64,000 nt of DNA from Owenia fusiformis (taxonomy: Eukaryota > Annelida > Polychaeta > Sabellida > Oweniidae). How positions within the stretch are numbered: position 1 is the stretch's first letter; each line of letters starts with the position of its first letter. The translations under genes and the position numbers were made by a program. The DNA lies in NCBI GenBank assembly GCA_903813345.2, contig CAIIXF020000008.1, positions 24,724,822 through 24,788,821 on the forward strand, written 5' to 3'. Below are positions 37,791 to 51,131 of this stretch, piece after piece. The notes under the pieces are model-generated. The model was not told where the DNA came from. It worked only from the letters and a program-made list of their open reading frames with translations, and searched no databases.

Positions 37791-40700
37791 AAAGATAGGA
37801 TAAATATAAATGTAGTCAAAGTGCAGATAATTTTGGGACAAACTTGTCAGTTTAACTTATTGACAGAATATAGAACAGAACAGTATGACAGTATGATGAG
37901 TCTCATTATGATATCATTGATTAATAGATTTAAAACAATCATCATTGTATGCAATGGCAACTTCTTATACAACTCAGGACCACTCATCCTGGTTACTGTG
38001 GCAACTTCTCTCTCAAAGAGGACAATATTTTTACTGAAATGTTATGCCTATTGTCCCCATTAGGCAAAATTCCTTCTTATACAGTGTAGGTATATTTTAT
38101 AAATGGATTAATCTCATAAAACGTTCCATTACATTAATACAGGATAATTATAGATACTGTACTCCCAGTACTTTTCGCGAAATAATCTGGGAGAACAGTA
38201 TATGTATTTTCCAAGGTTTACATGTGCATATAACATTACACTCAATAGAAGGTACTTTAGTATATTGTAGTAAACATTTAGCTAAAAGTAACGATGAATT
38301 AGCATTGTTTCTGGGGATTCTTTTGTAATAGGTGGAAGATCCCAAACCAGTTTCTTTCAATTCCTTGCTCATTTCCCTATGAACACTTCATAAATAGTTG
38401 GGTATCATAAAAGTGCATTATGCGATACAAGCTATTGACTCCATAAAATATACTTTATTATGTCTCATTCTTGGCAATTATAAAAAAAGCCATCCTGGAT
38501 CAAATGTCTGAACATTAACAAGTGAAGTTGAGAGTTAGATTTCAGTAATCATGTGGGAGACTGAAGATCATCCTATCTCAGACATTACAACCTTTAGTCT
38601 TTTGTTATATTTGCGCTTTTATCTTATCAACAATTTTAACAATTTATTTGAATACAATTTATCAATTTATTTCGATTATGACCTTTACTATTTTTTTCCA
38701 AAATGATCATCTGTTTATATCTTTTACCATGAGTACTTGCTGGCTATAAATATAGTTGTTTTTATTGAAACAATATGTTTTCTTTCAAGTAAACTCCCCA
38801 TGATGATAAATATATCAATCGAACAATTTCGAAAATTTATTATGAATAGGGACTCCATGTAAACAATTTTTTTAAAATGTTGACCCTTTCGTCAAAAGAG
38901 GATTTTCCTTTTCTGATTTTATTGCATTAAAAGGTTATTCAACAAGGCATCTAAAACTTCTTCCAATGTAGAATGGTATTGAAAGTCTAGTTTTGAACAT
39001 ATCAATTTCCGATGACCAAAATTATACTAAAAAATATAGATAGCATGAGTTTTCCGTATTGGAAAATAACATGGGATATGTGGTTTTTAACTTTTGCGCA
39101 TTTCAATACCCATCCCCTTTTCAGAAATTGTTGATAAAGTGTAGAAAAAACTTATGATGTTTAAATTGAGAAAAACAAGATCCTTGGATCGATATTTTAC
39201 TATCATGGGGACTTCACTTGAAAGAAAACACTGTTTTAATAAAAATCACTGTATTTATGCCCACAAAATATTCATGGTAGAAGATATGACCATCTTAAAT
39301 CACTTACCATACCTCACATGGTCCTTTAAGTTTTAATTCATAGTTTGAGGATAACATTTGTAGATGTAGACAACATATATGATATACATAATGAAATACA
39401 ACAAAGGAAAAGTGATTCAAGCAAACAAAGTGGAATAAAACAATTTCATTCTGTATCTCGGAACAAGAAAGGACAAATAGGAAGATCAAAAGAATGTTTA
39501 TACTTACAATTAAAACTCGCAAACCCAGCTGCATAACACTAAACCTAACCTACTGCATAAAACTAGGGCAGTTATACAGACTGTCCATGAGCTGTGCTCC
39601 TGACTGACAATACACTTACTATCACAGTCTTGTATCAAGTCACTGGTTTTAACCCCACACAACCTTCTCAATCATAGGTGTTATGATGAGTACCCAAGGG
39701 GTTAATTGAAACAAGACTACTGTTACATACTACAGCACAGGCTCCAGCACCAGCAAATACCTTCACATCACAACCTGGTCACTAACTGATGTATACTTCG
39801 CATCTTAATTCACTTCATTAATTGAACATTGTTTTTTCTTTGTACCACTGATCAAAGTCTCACATTTATTCATCACCCATTAACTCTAAGCCTGGGTGCC
39901 TTATTTCATTGGAAAAAATAAGATTTTTATCATTTCATTTAGGGACAAGTTTTGTTCTAGCTTTAATTGAAAGGCATTGGATGAATTCTTTTGAATGTTA
40001 ATTGACTTTGTGGATATATTTCATGTATTTTCCTATTGTTATTCATCTTGTTTTTTCTTGATTCATTGTTTTATAATTTTAGATTGCACTCACAAGAATT
40101 TTTTACTTCCAGGGGTTAAAGGTGAAAGCCATATGCCCAAGTTTCTTTGGGACAATTTGCAAATCTTAACATAACTTCCCTTTCCAATGTTATACAGAAT
40201 CTTGATATTATCAGGTGCAAGAAGAATGTTTTAAATAATTTAAATCATTCTATATTACTTACACAACTAAAATGCAGAAATATGATACATTTTATAGGAT
40301 GTTGTTAAAGATGTGTGAAATATGTGTGAAATTGAACTTTTAATTTGTAAGATTGTGTCCTTGCCTTGAGCTCATAGCATCTGTCTTTTAAACTGATTGT
40401 TGTGTTTAGAATGTTCATTATCACAATTAAAACATTGATAACATCTAATTAAACTGGTTCTTATTTCCTTATATCTTATTCCAAATTCAAACTTGCATTG
40501 TATTTCGGAATTAAATTGCCCTATGTAATAAAATGTGACACTTAAAATCATAATTGATTTTATATTACATTTCCAAGGCAACCAGAGACATTTGAAATAT
40601 TATATTTTTTGTCTTAGCATTATAATAGGCCATTGTTTTTTATAGTTAGCATTTATATGGAGTATGAATTATTAAATAATACAAGGTCACATTCATTTAG

Positions 40701-43700
40701 AGGTTTGTTATTCCCAAACAGGGGTTGTATATGAGGTTTATCCTATAATGTGGAATATCATTTTGATCAACATTTTTTCTCAATTCATGTAACAAATCAA
40801 AAATTTATAAAAAAATGTTAAAATATAACTTTTATCAAACTGGAGTATATAGAAATAATAGATCCAAAAGAGTTGATATGCAAAAGCAATTAACCTAAAC
40901 AATGCATACTTAATCTGATCCCCAGTCAACTGCCATTTGAATTAATTCTAAACATCAACAGACTCTGGACCTCTCAAATTTCTCAAAAGAGCATTAAAAC
41001 CAAAAGATCCCCTCTTACATTCATATCAATAGACCAGTAGTGCAGTTCTATTTGAATAACATTTGAAAGTAAAGAAAAATCAAACAGTTAATATCGGTTG
41101 ATTATATCAGATTTCAGAGTATTTAGAGTTGTATTGTCTTAAATGGGTGATTCCATTTAGATTCCATTTTGCATTATTTGCATAAAGATTTAGTGACACT
41201 CATTAGAGAAGCCTGAAGGGATCCGGGCATAATAAGGTGTGAAAGCAGTATTTCTAAAACGTTTTATGATATTATTTTCATATCTTTGATATTATTTTAA
41301 GCTATAAAATGTTTATAGCTATTTGATGTCCTGGTCTGTCTTTAGCAGCAGAAAATATGCTGTCATTTTATTAGTATCATTAATTGGTCTGTTAAAATGA
41401 ACATTCGTTGCAGGTTACCAAAAACAACAGGTTCAGCATTGAAGTTAGGGACACTGTCCTTAACTATATCAACAATTAAGATAATCATTACGTCACCCAT
41501 GGGACGGCTGAATGAAAAATAAATAAAAATAGTTTTGTCATATAAAGAAGATCAACATTTTTCAAATAAAGTTATGAGGGTGCAATAGGTTTAGATAATT
41601 ATTAGTGTTACAAGATCGCTTAAATGCAACTTTTATTAATGTTGCAAGCAATTTATTGTAACATCCTTTCAAAGTACATGTAGACAATGTACTTGTATTT
41701 ATTGACATCTACTGCCAGCTGTTTGTTGGCTTACTGAAAAGTAAATGTAATGATGGGCTAATTGAATTATCACTATTGTTTTTATGAGTGATATCATTGT
41801 ACATGTAGCTATCAGGACTAGTTCATAATACTTGTTATTAATCTTATTGTTTATTGGATTTTATGTTTATTTGTGTTCTTCTTGTAACCATAATAATAAC
41901 TTTTCACTCACTGTTTTTATTTCTGCATATACATTACTATAGTTTTGACACCCTATATATTCAATTAGTAGTTATTAGGAAGTGTGAGGTCATGCAATGG
42001 CACAATTAGCAGTCACAGATTCATATAGTTTAGTATAGGAGCTAAATCCCATTGTCTCCAGGTGAGTCTCCTCAATCCCCATTCTCCCATTTAGTGTCTG
42101 ATTCAGGAGATTTTAATGGCAGATTCTCACACTACTGGTAGTTAAAATTAATCAACGCAATCAACTTTTATGTCCCCTTTCTTACCCTTCAACCTTTTCT
42201 ATTTGCATATGCAATAACCACCCTGCTTGCTTATTATCAATACTTGATATTTTATATTATTTTAATTACAATTTTATAGCTCAAAATATGAGAAAAGTTA
42301 ATACAGGAAAAGTATTTGTTAATAACCATCAAAGAAGCACTAGAGAAAAATGGATATGATGTAAAATATAAGATTTATGAATTTCATATGAAGTAGAAGA
42401 ATGTTAAATGAGTGTTTTACAAAATGATTAAGGAAACTAGTAAAAGATCTTGTTAAAATGTGAACACAAAAAGAGTCAATAGCCTATTTAGGTGAAAATT
42501 GCAATAAAATGTTATAATCATTGGACATTGATAGATGGAAATAATTTTCCTTTTAGATGCTATTAGTATAATGGCCACCATCAAGAATCCTGACAAGACC
42601 TCTATAGAAAACATGTCTAAAAGATGTACGAGGGATGTCTAACGTCGCAACTTCCAACACAAATTAATTGCTGCTCCCCACAAGGGAGTGATCACTGGTA
42701 CTTTATTAAATTTATCTAAATGGCAAACTAAGTGTGCAAAAACATGAAGAACGCAATTTGTCTTGAGATTGGCCACATTAGGTTGAATGTAAAAAGCTAC
42801 CCAACCCCTTTGGAATTTTCAAGAGGCAAAATTATCTTAATTCATCCCCATGGGGGTATTCTCATTGCATATAAAAGTACATAGCGTTTTTTATTCCTTC
42901 TATGGGTTACTTAGGTCAAAATTTCAATCCTCAAGACAGATTAGTGAGCCATTATCTTACATTGAAGTTAGTCAGACCTTTACAAGTGACATTTATTTTG
43001 CTCTTTCAAAGCTATCATACAAATATGACAATACAAAATTACATGATGCATAATACTGTTTATTGATACTTTGTTTATCAAAATAACAAAAAAAAATCAT
43101 GAAAAAACATTATGATACATGAGACGATTTGTAATATATAACAAAGTTCAAATATTTTAAGCAAAAACAAAATCATTCTCATTTCTACTTCCTTTCTTGC
43201 ATTTTTATTTGATTGGACCATGTTTTTATAGTTAAACATGAAAAGCATGACTGCCATGATAAATTTTCATCTAAGGGTAAAACACTGAAATAATCTAATG
43301 AATTCTTGTCAGTAACTTTGTTAGGAAATAATAACCATTATTTTGTGATTGCTGTCTTAATTTTCCTCCTGTTTTTATTAGGCTCATTTGATTGTCTTTG
43401 AGACTTTATGAGCTGCATAAGCAAGCAGCACTTACTCAGTATGTACTGCAACCTTAGGGAGTGCCTCAAAATTACAAACTCATAAAGCTGCTATTCTTTC
43501 AATTCTATTGTATAACTAGCAATTCAGCAACTCCTGGAGAAGCAAATCTCAACAAACAAAACATATTTTATCAAATCACTCATTTCTTCTAATATAACCT
43601 GATCTCACAACTAAAAATAGGAAGCATTTTGAATGGAGCAGCCATATTGAAAACTCTTGGGTGGATATCCCATGCCCAAAAGGCCTCAGCCTATACAATT

Positions 43701-43831
43701 TGAACTAAAACCGTTGACCAGTGTTTGAGATATTGCCAGGACAAACAAATAATTTGAACAAACGAATATATGATGAATATTCATCAGTTTTAGTGGTTCA
43801 CTTTTACCCTTTTACCCTTATGTATGTGATA

Positions 43832-45108
43832 GTTATACAAATTAAAATATGTCCAGTAAAAGAAAATATTATCTGCCCAACACAAGAAAAGATATTTCAC
43901 TTTTTGTGGTTTTACAACATGGGGTCTATGGGGAATCTCCCCGACCAAGAAGTCACATTTTCAAAGAAAATTATATTTTCAAAGTTGATAAACTATTTTC
44001 AAAACCACATTTCTAGATGTAATTTTATATGTAAATTCCAAATATGACATTAGCTGACTGAATTTTGAATTTTTAATGACGTAAATCAAGATTATTTCTA
44101 CTCGCATCTAGGATTTTGGACAATGCACTTATTGTTAATTTGGCTTCACTGTCTTCCAAATTGTAAAAAGTTGATGACTTGACAGAAGTCCTTCTTTCTT
44201 ACACATGCTTTGAAAGTTGATTTTCCATTTGTTATTTGAGACTGTTCTCCAAACATAATCCACATTATTCTGAGGAGACTTGGACATGGCCCCCCTGGAT
44301 CTTGATATACATGTAAGGCAATATTGTTTAAATGTGCTATTCAATGCAACAATATAGGCATAAATTGAACATGAATGTTAAAATGTACTTCCCTTTATAA
44401 AATTTTAAAATAGACATTACATGTACATGAAGAAATGAGTCATCACTTCTGAAACAAGTACTCCTTATCTCTTATTCTACCTTTAAAATGATGAAAATAG
44501 ACATCATTCACTCCATATTTCATATGTTAGCATTCAACTTTATTGCATGTTGCAAGATTTCAACATTTCATGACTTAGAGTAATCCATAAGTCTTAAAAC
44601 CTGTTAAATTGCTAAAGATTTCAATCTGTAGCATTAATGAATAACTGATGCTTTGAATCAATTTGAAATAATGCATCAATCATTTTTTCTAAGACAGGGC
44701 TTTTGTTCTAGGAGAATCTAGATCATATGTTACACTATTTTCCAAAAGCGAGTTATATATCGGACTGGAGAAAAATATAGATGCCAAGATTATTACACAA
44801 ACTATACAGGATGTCCAAGGAGAAAGATTTAAATGCTTTAATTTTAAGATTTATTTGTGAAATTGATACAAATAAGACGAGATGAAAGTAAAACTATCCT
44901 GATATGTGTCATTAAATATTTAAAATTTAGTCAAAGTGATATCATATTTGAAATCTACATATAGAATTACACCTTTGAAAATGTTACTTCTAGTTCCAGT
45001 ATATTCTCCATTGAACCCATGTTATAAAATCATGTAAAGTGAAATATCTTTTCTTGAATTTGACATATCTTTTCTTTTACTGGACATATTTTCAATTGTA
45101 TAATTATC
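43832..45108. repeat. long imperfect inverted repeat, arms 43832-44109 and 44877-45108
   Basis: The left arm reads ATGTCCAGTAAAAGAAAA near 43849 and continues through AAGAAAAGATATTTCAC and TAATGACGTAAATCAAG. The right arm holds the reverse complements TTTTCTTTTACTGGACAT near 45070 and GTGAAATATCTTTTCTT near 45040. Alignment by eye suggests roughly 70-75% identity, with an extra block of about 45 bases in the left arm. The arms enclose about 770 bases. A third, partial copy lies at 52307-52349. An open frame at 43721-44047 crosses the left arm and is probably not a gene. Confidence 0.7.
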
Positions 45109-48100
45109 AAACTCAAAAAGGTTAAATGAAATTTGATCCATATCTTTGATTTTATGAGGAACATTTATTTATCTGCAATGGTCTGCTGAGAATTATCTAC
45201 CTACCTACACTGGTATTACATTACTTGTAAACACATGTTATTTTCAGAAGTAAAGTTACAGTTACAACAGTACAGAACATATCATAAATACACATTTCAT
45301 TCTTCTAAAAATATGATTACACAAACAATGGTAACATTTTATATTTCATGCAGCTACAAGGACAATTTTACATATACAACTAATAATAGCCCTGCTTTAA
45401 TACTGAAGAAAATACTAGTACACAGCATTTCAGATTCACATATTTATTATTACTATTTTGAAAAATATACAAATCAGTTTGAAATTATTTCAAAAATGCA
45501 AAAGATATTTAAACTTGGGGACTCAGATACAGAGCACAAAAAAGGTATTTGCTACAAGGTTTATGAAATATATAAGTCGATAAAGAAAGAATGTTGTTGA
45601 GTGCAGATTTTGAATAGAAAAAAAATCATTGAATCTGTAAAGTTACAATGGTATGCCATTTATTTTATTTTAGAGAGACTTAAAAATAGAATTATAAATT
45701 GCTAACATACTTTTTATGTTTAGCAAATATCTGCATTTGAAAGAAATGTCAATGGTTCTAGATATTTTTCTTTCTACATTTTTTGATTTTTGTAGTCAAG
45801 GAATCCATCAATTGTTACATCTAGAAAATTTATTTCTTTAACCCTATCAATCTTTTTCCATTTATGAAAATTTCAGTGTTTTCAAAACCATTTTCTATTT
45901 TTTTGATTTTAAAAATTTTAAGGTAGTCGGGAGTAATTAGTTCTTGATTGACAGTGTTTACAAGTCTTGTAAGATATACAACAATTTTGTACCAAAAATA
46001 AGGCAGATAAAGCTATAAATAAATACAATAGTATAATTCAGTACCATTGAATTGAATTCAAAGCTAAGTTTTTACAAATATGAAACACTGAGAAAGAGTT
46101 TCATAAGCAACACTTCATCTGCAGTGATAGCCCTTGGGCCTATACATAAACAGCATCCAAGTACATTTTATACATCTAGATAATTGATTTACATAGATCT
46201 TACTGAAATAAGAACCTTATTAATTAACTTTTCCACTTCTCAGGTTGGCATCTAAGATTCTAGAGATCAGTTAATTGAAAATTTGAACCGCAATACCTCA
46301 AGTTTCTATCCATTTAATTTGTCTGATAAGTTGTGTACAGTTACAGTTGTTACCAGCACATACTGTCACAGACTAGCATGGAAATGGAGCCTAAATCTTG
46401 GATGATTCAAATTAACAAGTTCTAAACTGATTTCACTGTCAACTCTGCAAAGAACCGAAGAGGTGTAAGTCTGCTACAAAACATGCAGGTATCTGCTGGC
46501 TGGGAAGAGCTGGGGACCAAGGCCTCTCCACCTTTGGTTGCCCAAACCTCTGTTAACTCTTAGATTCATCTCTAATACATTTCTCCCTACTTCAGTACTT
46601 GTTTAAATCAATCGAAGTCCTGGAGGTTTTGTGCTTTTGTGCTTTAGTTAATGGTGTCTCTGATACATTATTGTTTTCTGTTTCCAAGTTTGTGTAACTT
46701 CTATTTATCTGGAATATAAGACAAGTACATATACATGTAAACATATGCTTTTTACATGTTGAAAAATCACAATAAAAAATTTACAGTCACTATTTTCTGA
46801 AAACAGGTTCACTAACCAACATTAATTTTGTTAAATTGAAGAATGACAAAAGAAAAGAAAATGAAACATAAAATTTGCCGTATTATGGAACTGTTTATTT
46901 AGAAAGTGATTCATGTAAAAGTCAATTGTTTTAATAAGTGATTGAATATTGCATGCAGTGTTACATGTTCTTGTCTTCAACATGCAACACAAACTTCTCC
47001 ATTCATAAAGAAATTTCACAGTTGGCATTAGTTGCGTCTAGGAGGAAGAAAAGAACTTCATCCTAGGTTGCGTGAGGAAATGAAAATATTTTATTCTCCG
47101 ATTCTTACTTAAGCAACTTTCATCTCTCAAGAATTAAACTAGCCTTTTGCCTTACATGCCAACGGTTTTTTACCCAATGCCCAATATTTTGCCCAATGTT
47201 AATAATGTTTTCACATTTTATACAGTGGCTTGACATGTATTTTCTAAGTTTCATGCTTTATTTATCTATTTTTAATATACATTATTATGCATCCATTAGT
47301 ATTACTCATGTGAAATGTTATTTCCAGAAAAGCTTTTACATACAATCAAAACATGAGTCTTTTAGATAGTCTTTTATGTGCCAATTATTTTTTATTTTGT
47401 TACTCATATTTTGATAATTTGTGGAGTCAATGAATTATTGACACCAAAAGAAAATAATTGATCATAATTTCAGTATTCCAAAAATATGGGATATGCTTGT
47501 ATAGTATGAAAAGCTGTAACTGAATGAGGTAAACTCTGACCAATCAACACAACTTGCATTTTAGTTGATGTAATGGTCAGATCAAAGTTGAACAAACACC
47601 TATTTATACTTTTAAGTTGCTCTTTTGATACTTAAAAGAATGATATATTAATGCAACAAATGGTTGCATTTCTGAATATATGGGTGATAGATAATAGCAG
47701 GCTATTAGGAAAATAGAATATAAGCATTCCTTTTACACTTTGGATGCTCTTGCCATACTTTCATGTAAGAAAAACATATTTAGGCATCAAGCAGGTATGT
47801 TGTATGAGTGATGGACAGCAGCATGCTATTAGGGAGTAAAGTGATGAAAAAGGTATGTAGTGACTTGCCCATGACAGGAACAGCTGTGTTGCTACAATGT
47901 ACAAGTATGAGGAGTAACGTTTAATGTCTTTTATCTCAATGAAAGAAGAGCATGTATCACGCAAAACAATGATACACAAGTGCAATTTTCTGTATCATTT
48001 TATAAGACCAAATATGACATATCAGTATAATGGGATTAGAATGCTATAGGATGCCATACAGCTTTTTCTCTATTCCATTTCTCTCCATATACCAACATAA

Positions 48101-48360
48101 AAATTCTTTATTATAGTTTTTCTTTCGAAGTGTTTGGTTTTATTGAGTTCTATGATTTTCACACACAGTTTACTCCATTTCTTGTTAGTTTCACTCTTTG
48201 TCACTCTATTTCACAAACTTGACTATCATTTTACACGAACAAATTCATTCAAAATTCATATAGTTAATGTAGATAATGAAATAACAACTTTTTCTCAACT
48301 TTTCCACATTTAACAATATAAATTAACAGGTCAGATATCATTTAGAATATCTTCAAATGT
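45109..48360. other. AT-rich intergenic sequence
   Basis: An open frame of 121 codons at 45235-45600 (+) is long for such AT-rich DNA, but its product (rich in I, K, Y and S) has no domain, signal or family that I recognise, so I do not call it a gene. A GC-richer patch at about 46440-46560 has an open plus frame (ending in TAG near 46562) but no clear splice sites or start. Nothing else is identifiable here. Confidence 0.4.
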
Positions 48361-48905
48361 GTTGGGCCGCTAAAAATATTACCATGGGTACTGGGCTTTC
48401 ATGGTGTTGTTTTACTAGTTTCCTGGATAAAAAGTCCAAAATCACTACCTAAAATTTATCCAGAATGTCCCAAAGACTATACATTTGTAGATTTTTTACC
48501 AAAAAACATCCCTGAAAGTTTCAGATTGATCCACATAATCACTTGGCTCAAAACATGTAGAGAAGACTTTACAGACAAAATTTAAGGTCGGAATATCCAA
48601 AAATGGCTGACAATAAAAAAGTGGATTTAAATTTTTGATCATCTTTTTTACAAAATTTTGTCATAAAACTACTGTCTACTGTGAAATAGGTTTTGACAAG
48701 GCAGGACACATGGAATTATTTATGAAGCTTAGTAAATGATCCAAAAGTGAAAAATGGTGGCCAGTTTTTAAATCAGGAGTCATAGGGGGTTTTAAAATGG
48801 GAACCCTATCGACAAAGGTTTTGAGGGATAGACGGACGGATGGACGGACAGACTAACAGATGAGTGATGGCAAAAGCTCACCATGTCAGCTAAAAATAGC
48901 TAGTC
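48361..48905 (-). repeat. (CCGT)n-headed dispersed repeat, minus orientation
   Basis: Read on the minus strand, the head has AGCTGACATGGTGAGCT (48875-48891), then after about 21 bases a GTCCGTCC microsatellite (48831-48853), then a body running towards 48361. This is the same order as at 7163-7260 and fits the common bivalve repeat with a GTGAGCT head. The far boundary is approximate. No protein is encoded. Confidence 0.5.
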
Positions 48906-50227
48906 TCATTGTCTATTTCCCATTATCTAAATGACATTAGAGAATAACAAAATATTATTGCAGACATAAAAATGAACTTGAACAAACTTGTATTATGTTT
49001 TTCATAGACAAATATTCTTTCTATTATGTTTATTACAAGAGGGCTTTTTAAAAGAGCTCTTATAATACAATGTCACTGTAGTGTAGCATGATGGTTCATT
49101 TCAATTATAAGGGCTGAAGGGTATTTGATAAACATATTCCTTTATATTTTGCTCAGAATTAACCTATGTCTTGACAATTATTGAAAGCATTTTTATTCAA
49201 TAAATGTTCCCTGTCTATTGCATTGATATAGTCACTGGAGTCAGGGCCATTTTTCATTTAAAATATGGGCTGGGATTGGAAACCTTCCTGTGTACAACTT
49301 TTACCCTGATCATGTTTAATTTTCTCTTGTATCACTACAAAATAGATATTCTTGAAGACATTTTTTTAATTTAAAGTAAAGCAAAGTACAGGTATTATCT
49401 GTTGAGCGTTTTTTATTTGTTTATCTTAAATCTTCATTGCCTGTCACTATATTCAAGGGCAATACACAATTGATGAGTTCCTCTACTTTTATTGAAAGCA
49501 ATTCTGTCATTTTCACTGGTTTTATTTCCTCAATATAATTGGGCAACAATTGTTTCTAATCTTATGACCAATTTCTACAAGATAAATTGAGACTGCCTTA
49601 ATTACACACGAGGAAAAATTCTGAGGCCAAAGAGATGAAAGATATTGCCTCATTTCATAGTATTGCAATAGGAACTGGATATGACAAATCAGGAATCCTT
49701 CCAAAACAAATAAGATATAAAATGACATTACAAGAATTTTTTTTACTGTTTTTCTTCCTTTTACTGTTTTGCAATCTCTCATTTAGCAGATATTATTAAC
49801 TCATAATTTGTTTAACCTTTTACCAAAACACATAATTTACTTTTACGGCCTTTATAGATTAGAAAATATCCATGTATGATTATTACATTAAACTTGGTAA
49901 ATGAAGTAAGGAAATAGCCTATAGAAAATAATCTCTATAATGACCATATAAAGTTCACTTTTGACATTTTATATGGAATTAGAGTCTGTTGCAAATGAAG
50001 AAATCATTAGACTATTAGCAATGATGATGGTGGGAGATTAATGGCGTATGATTATTCTGATTGTCTTATTTGTTCTCCCTCTGCTCGTCAAACTTCTGTA
50101 TAGCTTTATTACCCAGTTCAAGTCAAAGCTTTCAGATGACAAATGCTTTAATGCTATTGTTCAGAACATCATGTGACTATACAGATCATAACATCATATA
50201 ATCGTTCATGTATGATTACACATTCAC
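48906..50227. other. AT-rich intergenic sequence with nothing recognisable
   Basis: No gene, RNA or repeat can be supported here. An 86-codon minus-strand frame at 49522-49782 lacks any family signature. Confidence 0.4.
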
Positions 50228-50403
50228 CAGGCCTGTAGCCAGGGGGGTTTGGAAGTTTGAGTCCACCTGGCCAGAATTTCTTTAAAATCATGCAGTTTTT
50301 CACCATTCTGAGCACTTTCCAAGTGATTTTGGTCATTTTTTGGCAAAAAATTGTAAAAATTCAGAATTTTGAACCCCCTTGGCAAATGCTGGCTACTGGC
50401 CTG
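50228..50403. mobile_element. short MITE with 15-bp terminal inverted repeats
   Basis: CAGGCCTGTAGCCAG at 50228-50242 is the reverse complement of CTGGCTACTGGCCTG at 50389-50403 except for one base. The 176-bp body contains GGGGGG near the left end and GAACCCCC near the right end, extending the inverted symmetry. It has no coding capacity. The flanks share TTCA but no longer target duplication. Similar AGGCCTGTAGCCAG-ended repeats are common in bivalve DNA, from general familiarity. Confidence 0.65.
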
Positions 50404-50696
50404 TTCATTGCATCATATAATTAACTACAGTATATAGTTCATGATATTTGACTATGCAGTTTATGACATCATATGACTTAATAATTCAGTACATCATATA
50501 TATACTGTATAAAGTATAAAGTATACTTGGTCACATATCAATTAACCTGTAGTCAAGTAGAGGAGGGGTTACAGGGGCTTATAGCCAGTAAAAGCCAGTA
50601 AAAGTCGAAACAGTGCACATCATCACATGAATTTACAAATATATGATTTATGACAAATGTAAGTCATGATTCAACTACTATATGAATTGACTTTTC

Positions 50697-51131
50697 AGTT
50701 CAAGTCATCATATAATTTGCATACAGATCAGGTTCAACTTTGACTATAGTATTCAAGTCATCATATGATTTGCATACAGGTCAGGTTCAACTTTGACTAT
50801 AGTATTCAAGTCATCCTATGATTTGCACACAGATCAGATTCAACTTTGACTATAGTATTCAAGTCATCATATGATTTCCATACAGATCAGATTCAACTTT
50901 GACTATAGTATTCAAGTCATCCTATGATTTGCACACAGATCAGGTTCAACTTTGACTATAGTATTCAAGTCATCATATGATTTCCATACAGATCAGGTTC
51001 AACTTTAGTATTCAAGTCATCCTAGATCAGATTCAACTTTGACTATAGTATTCAAGTCATCATATGATTTGCACACAGATCAGATTCAACTTTGACTATA
51101 TTATATTCAAAACATCATATGATTTGACTGC
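50697..51131 (+). repeat. 53-bp minisatellite, about 8 units
   Basis: Units with CAAGTCATCATATGATTTGC followed by CAGATCAGGTTCAACTTTGA start at 50701, 50754, 50807, 50860, 50913 and 50966. A unit with an internal deletion (about 51013-51050) and one or two more divergent units follow. Words such as ACATCATATGA and CATCATATAAT before the array (50180-50500) look like decayed relatives, so the array may have grown from an older, wider repeat region. Confidence 0.9.

Larger units (their letters stand above)
36406..43831. other. intergenic sequence after Prox
   Basis: This stretch has no recognisable gene. It contains a cluster of AGGTCA half-sites at 36994-37368, one copy of a 266-bp dispersed duplication at 37525-37790, and otherwise AT-rich sequence. 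The segment 39540-39790 is somewhat richer in G and C and has few long A/T runs, but no open frame or motif that I recognise. Confidence 0.5.

Noticed and set aside
46440-46562. GC-richer patch with an open plus frame
   Set aside because: An in-frame TAA lies just upstream, with no start codon, convincing acceptor or protein similarity.
48875-48910. Possible Helitron 3' end (AGCTA/TAGCT hairpin followed by CTAG-T)
   Set aside because: The stem is only five base pairs, its distance to the CTAG end is wrong, and no 5' TC end could be placed.
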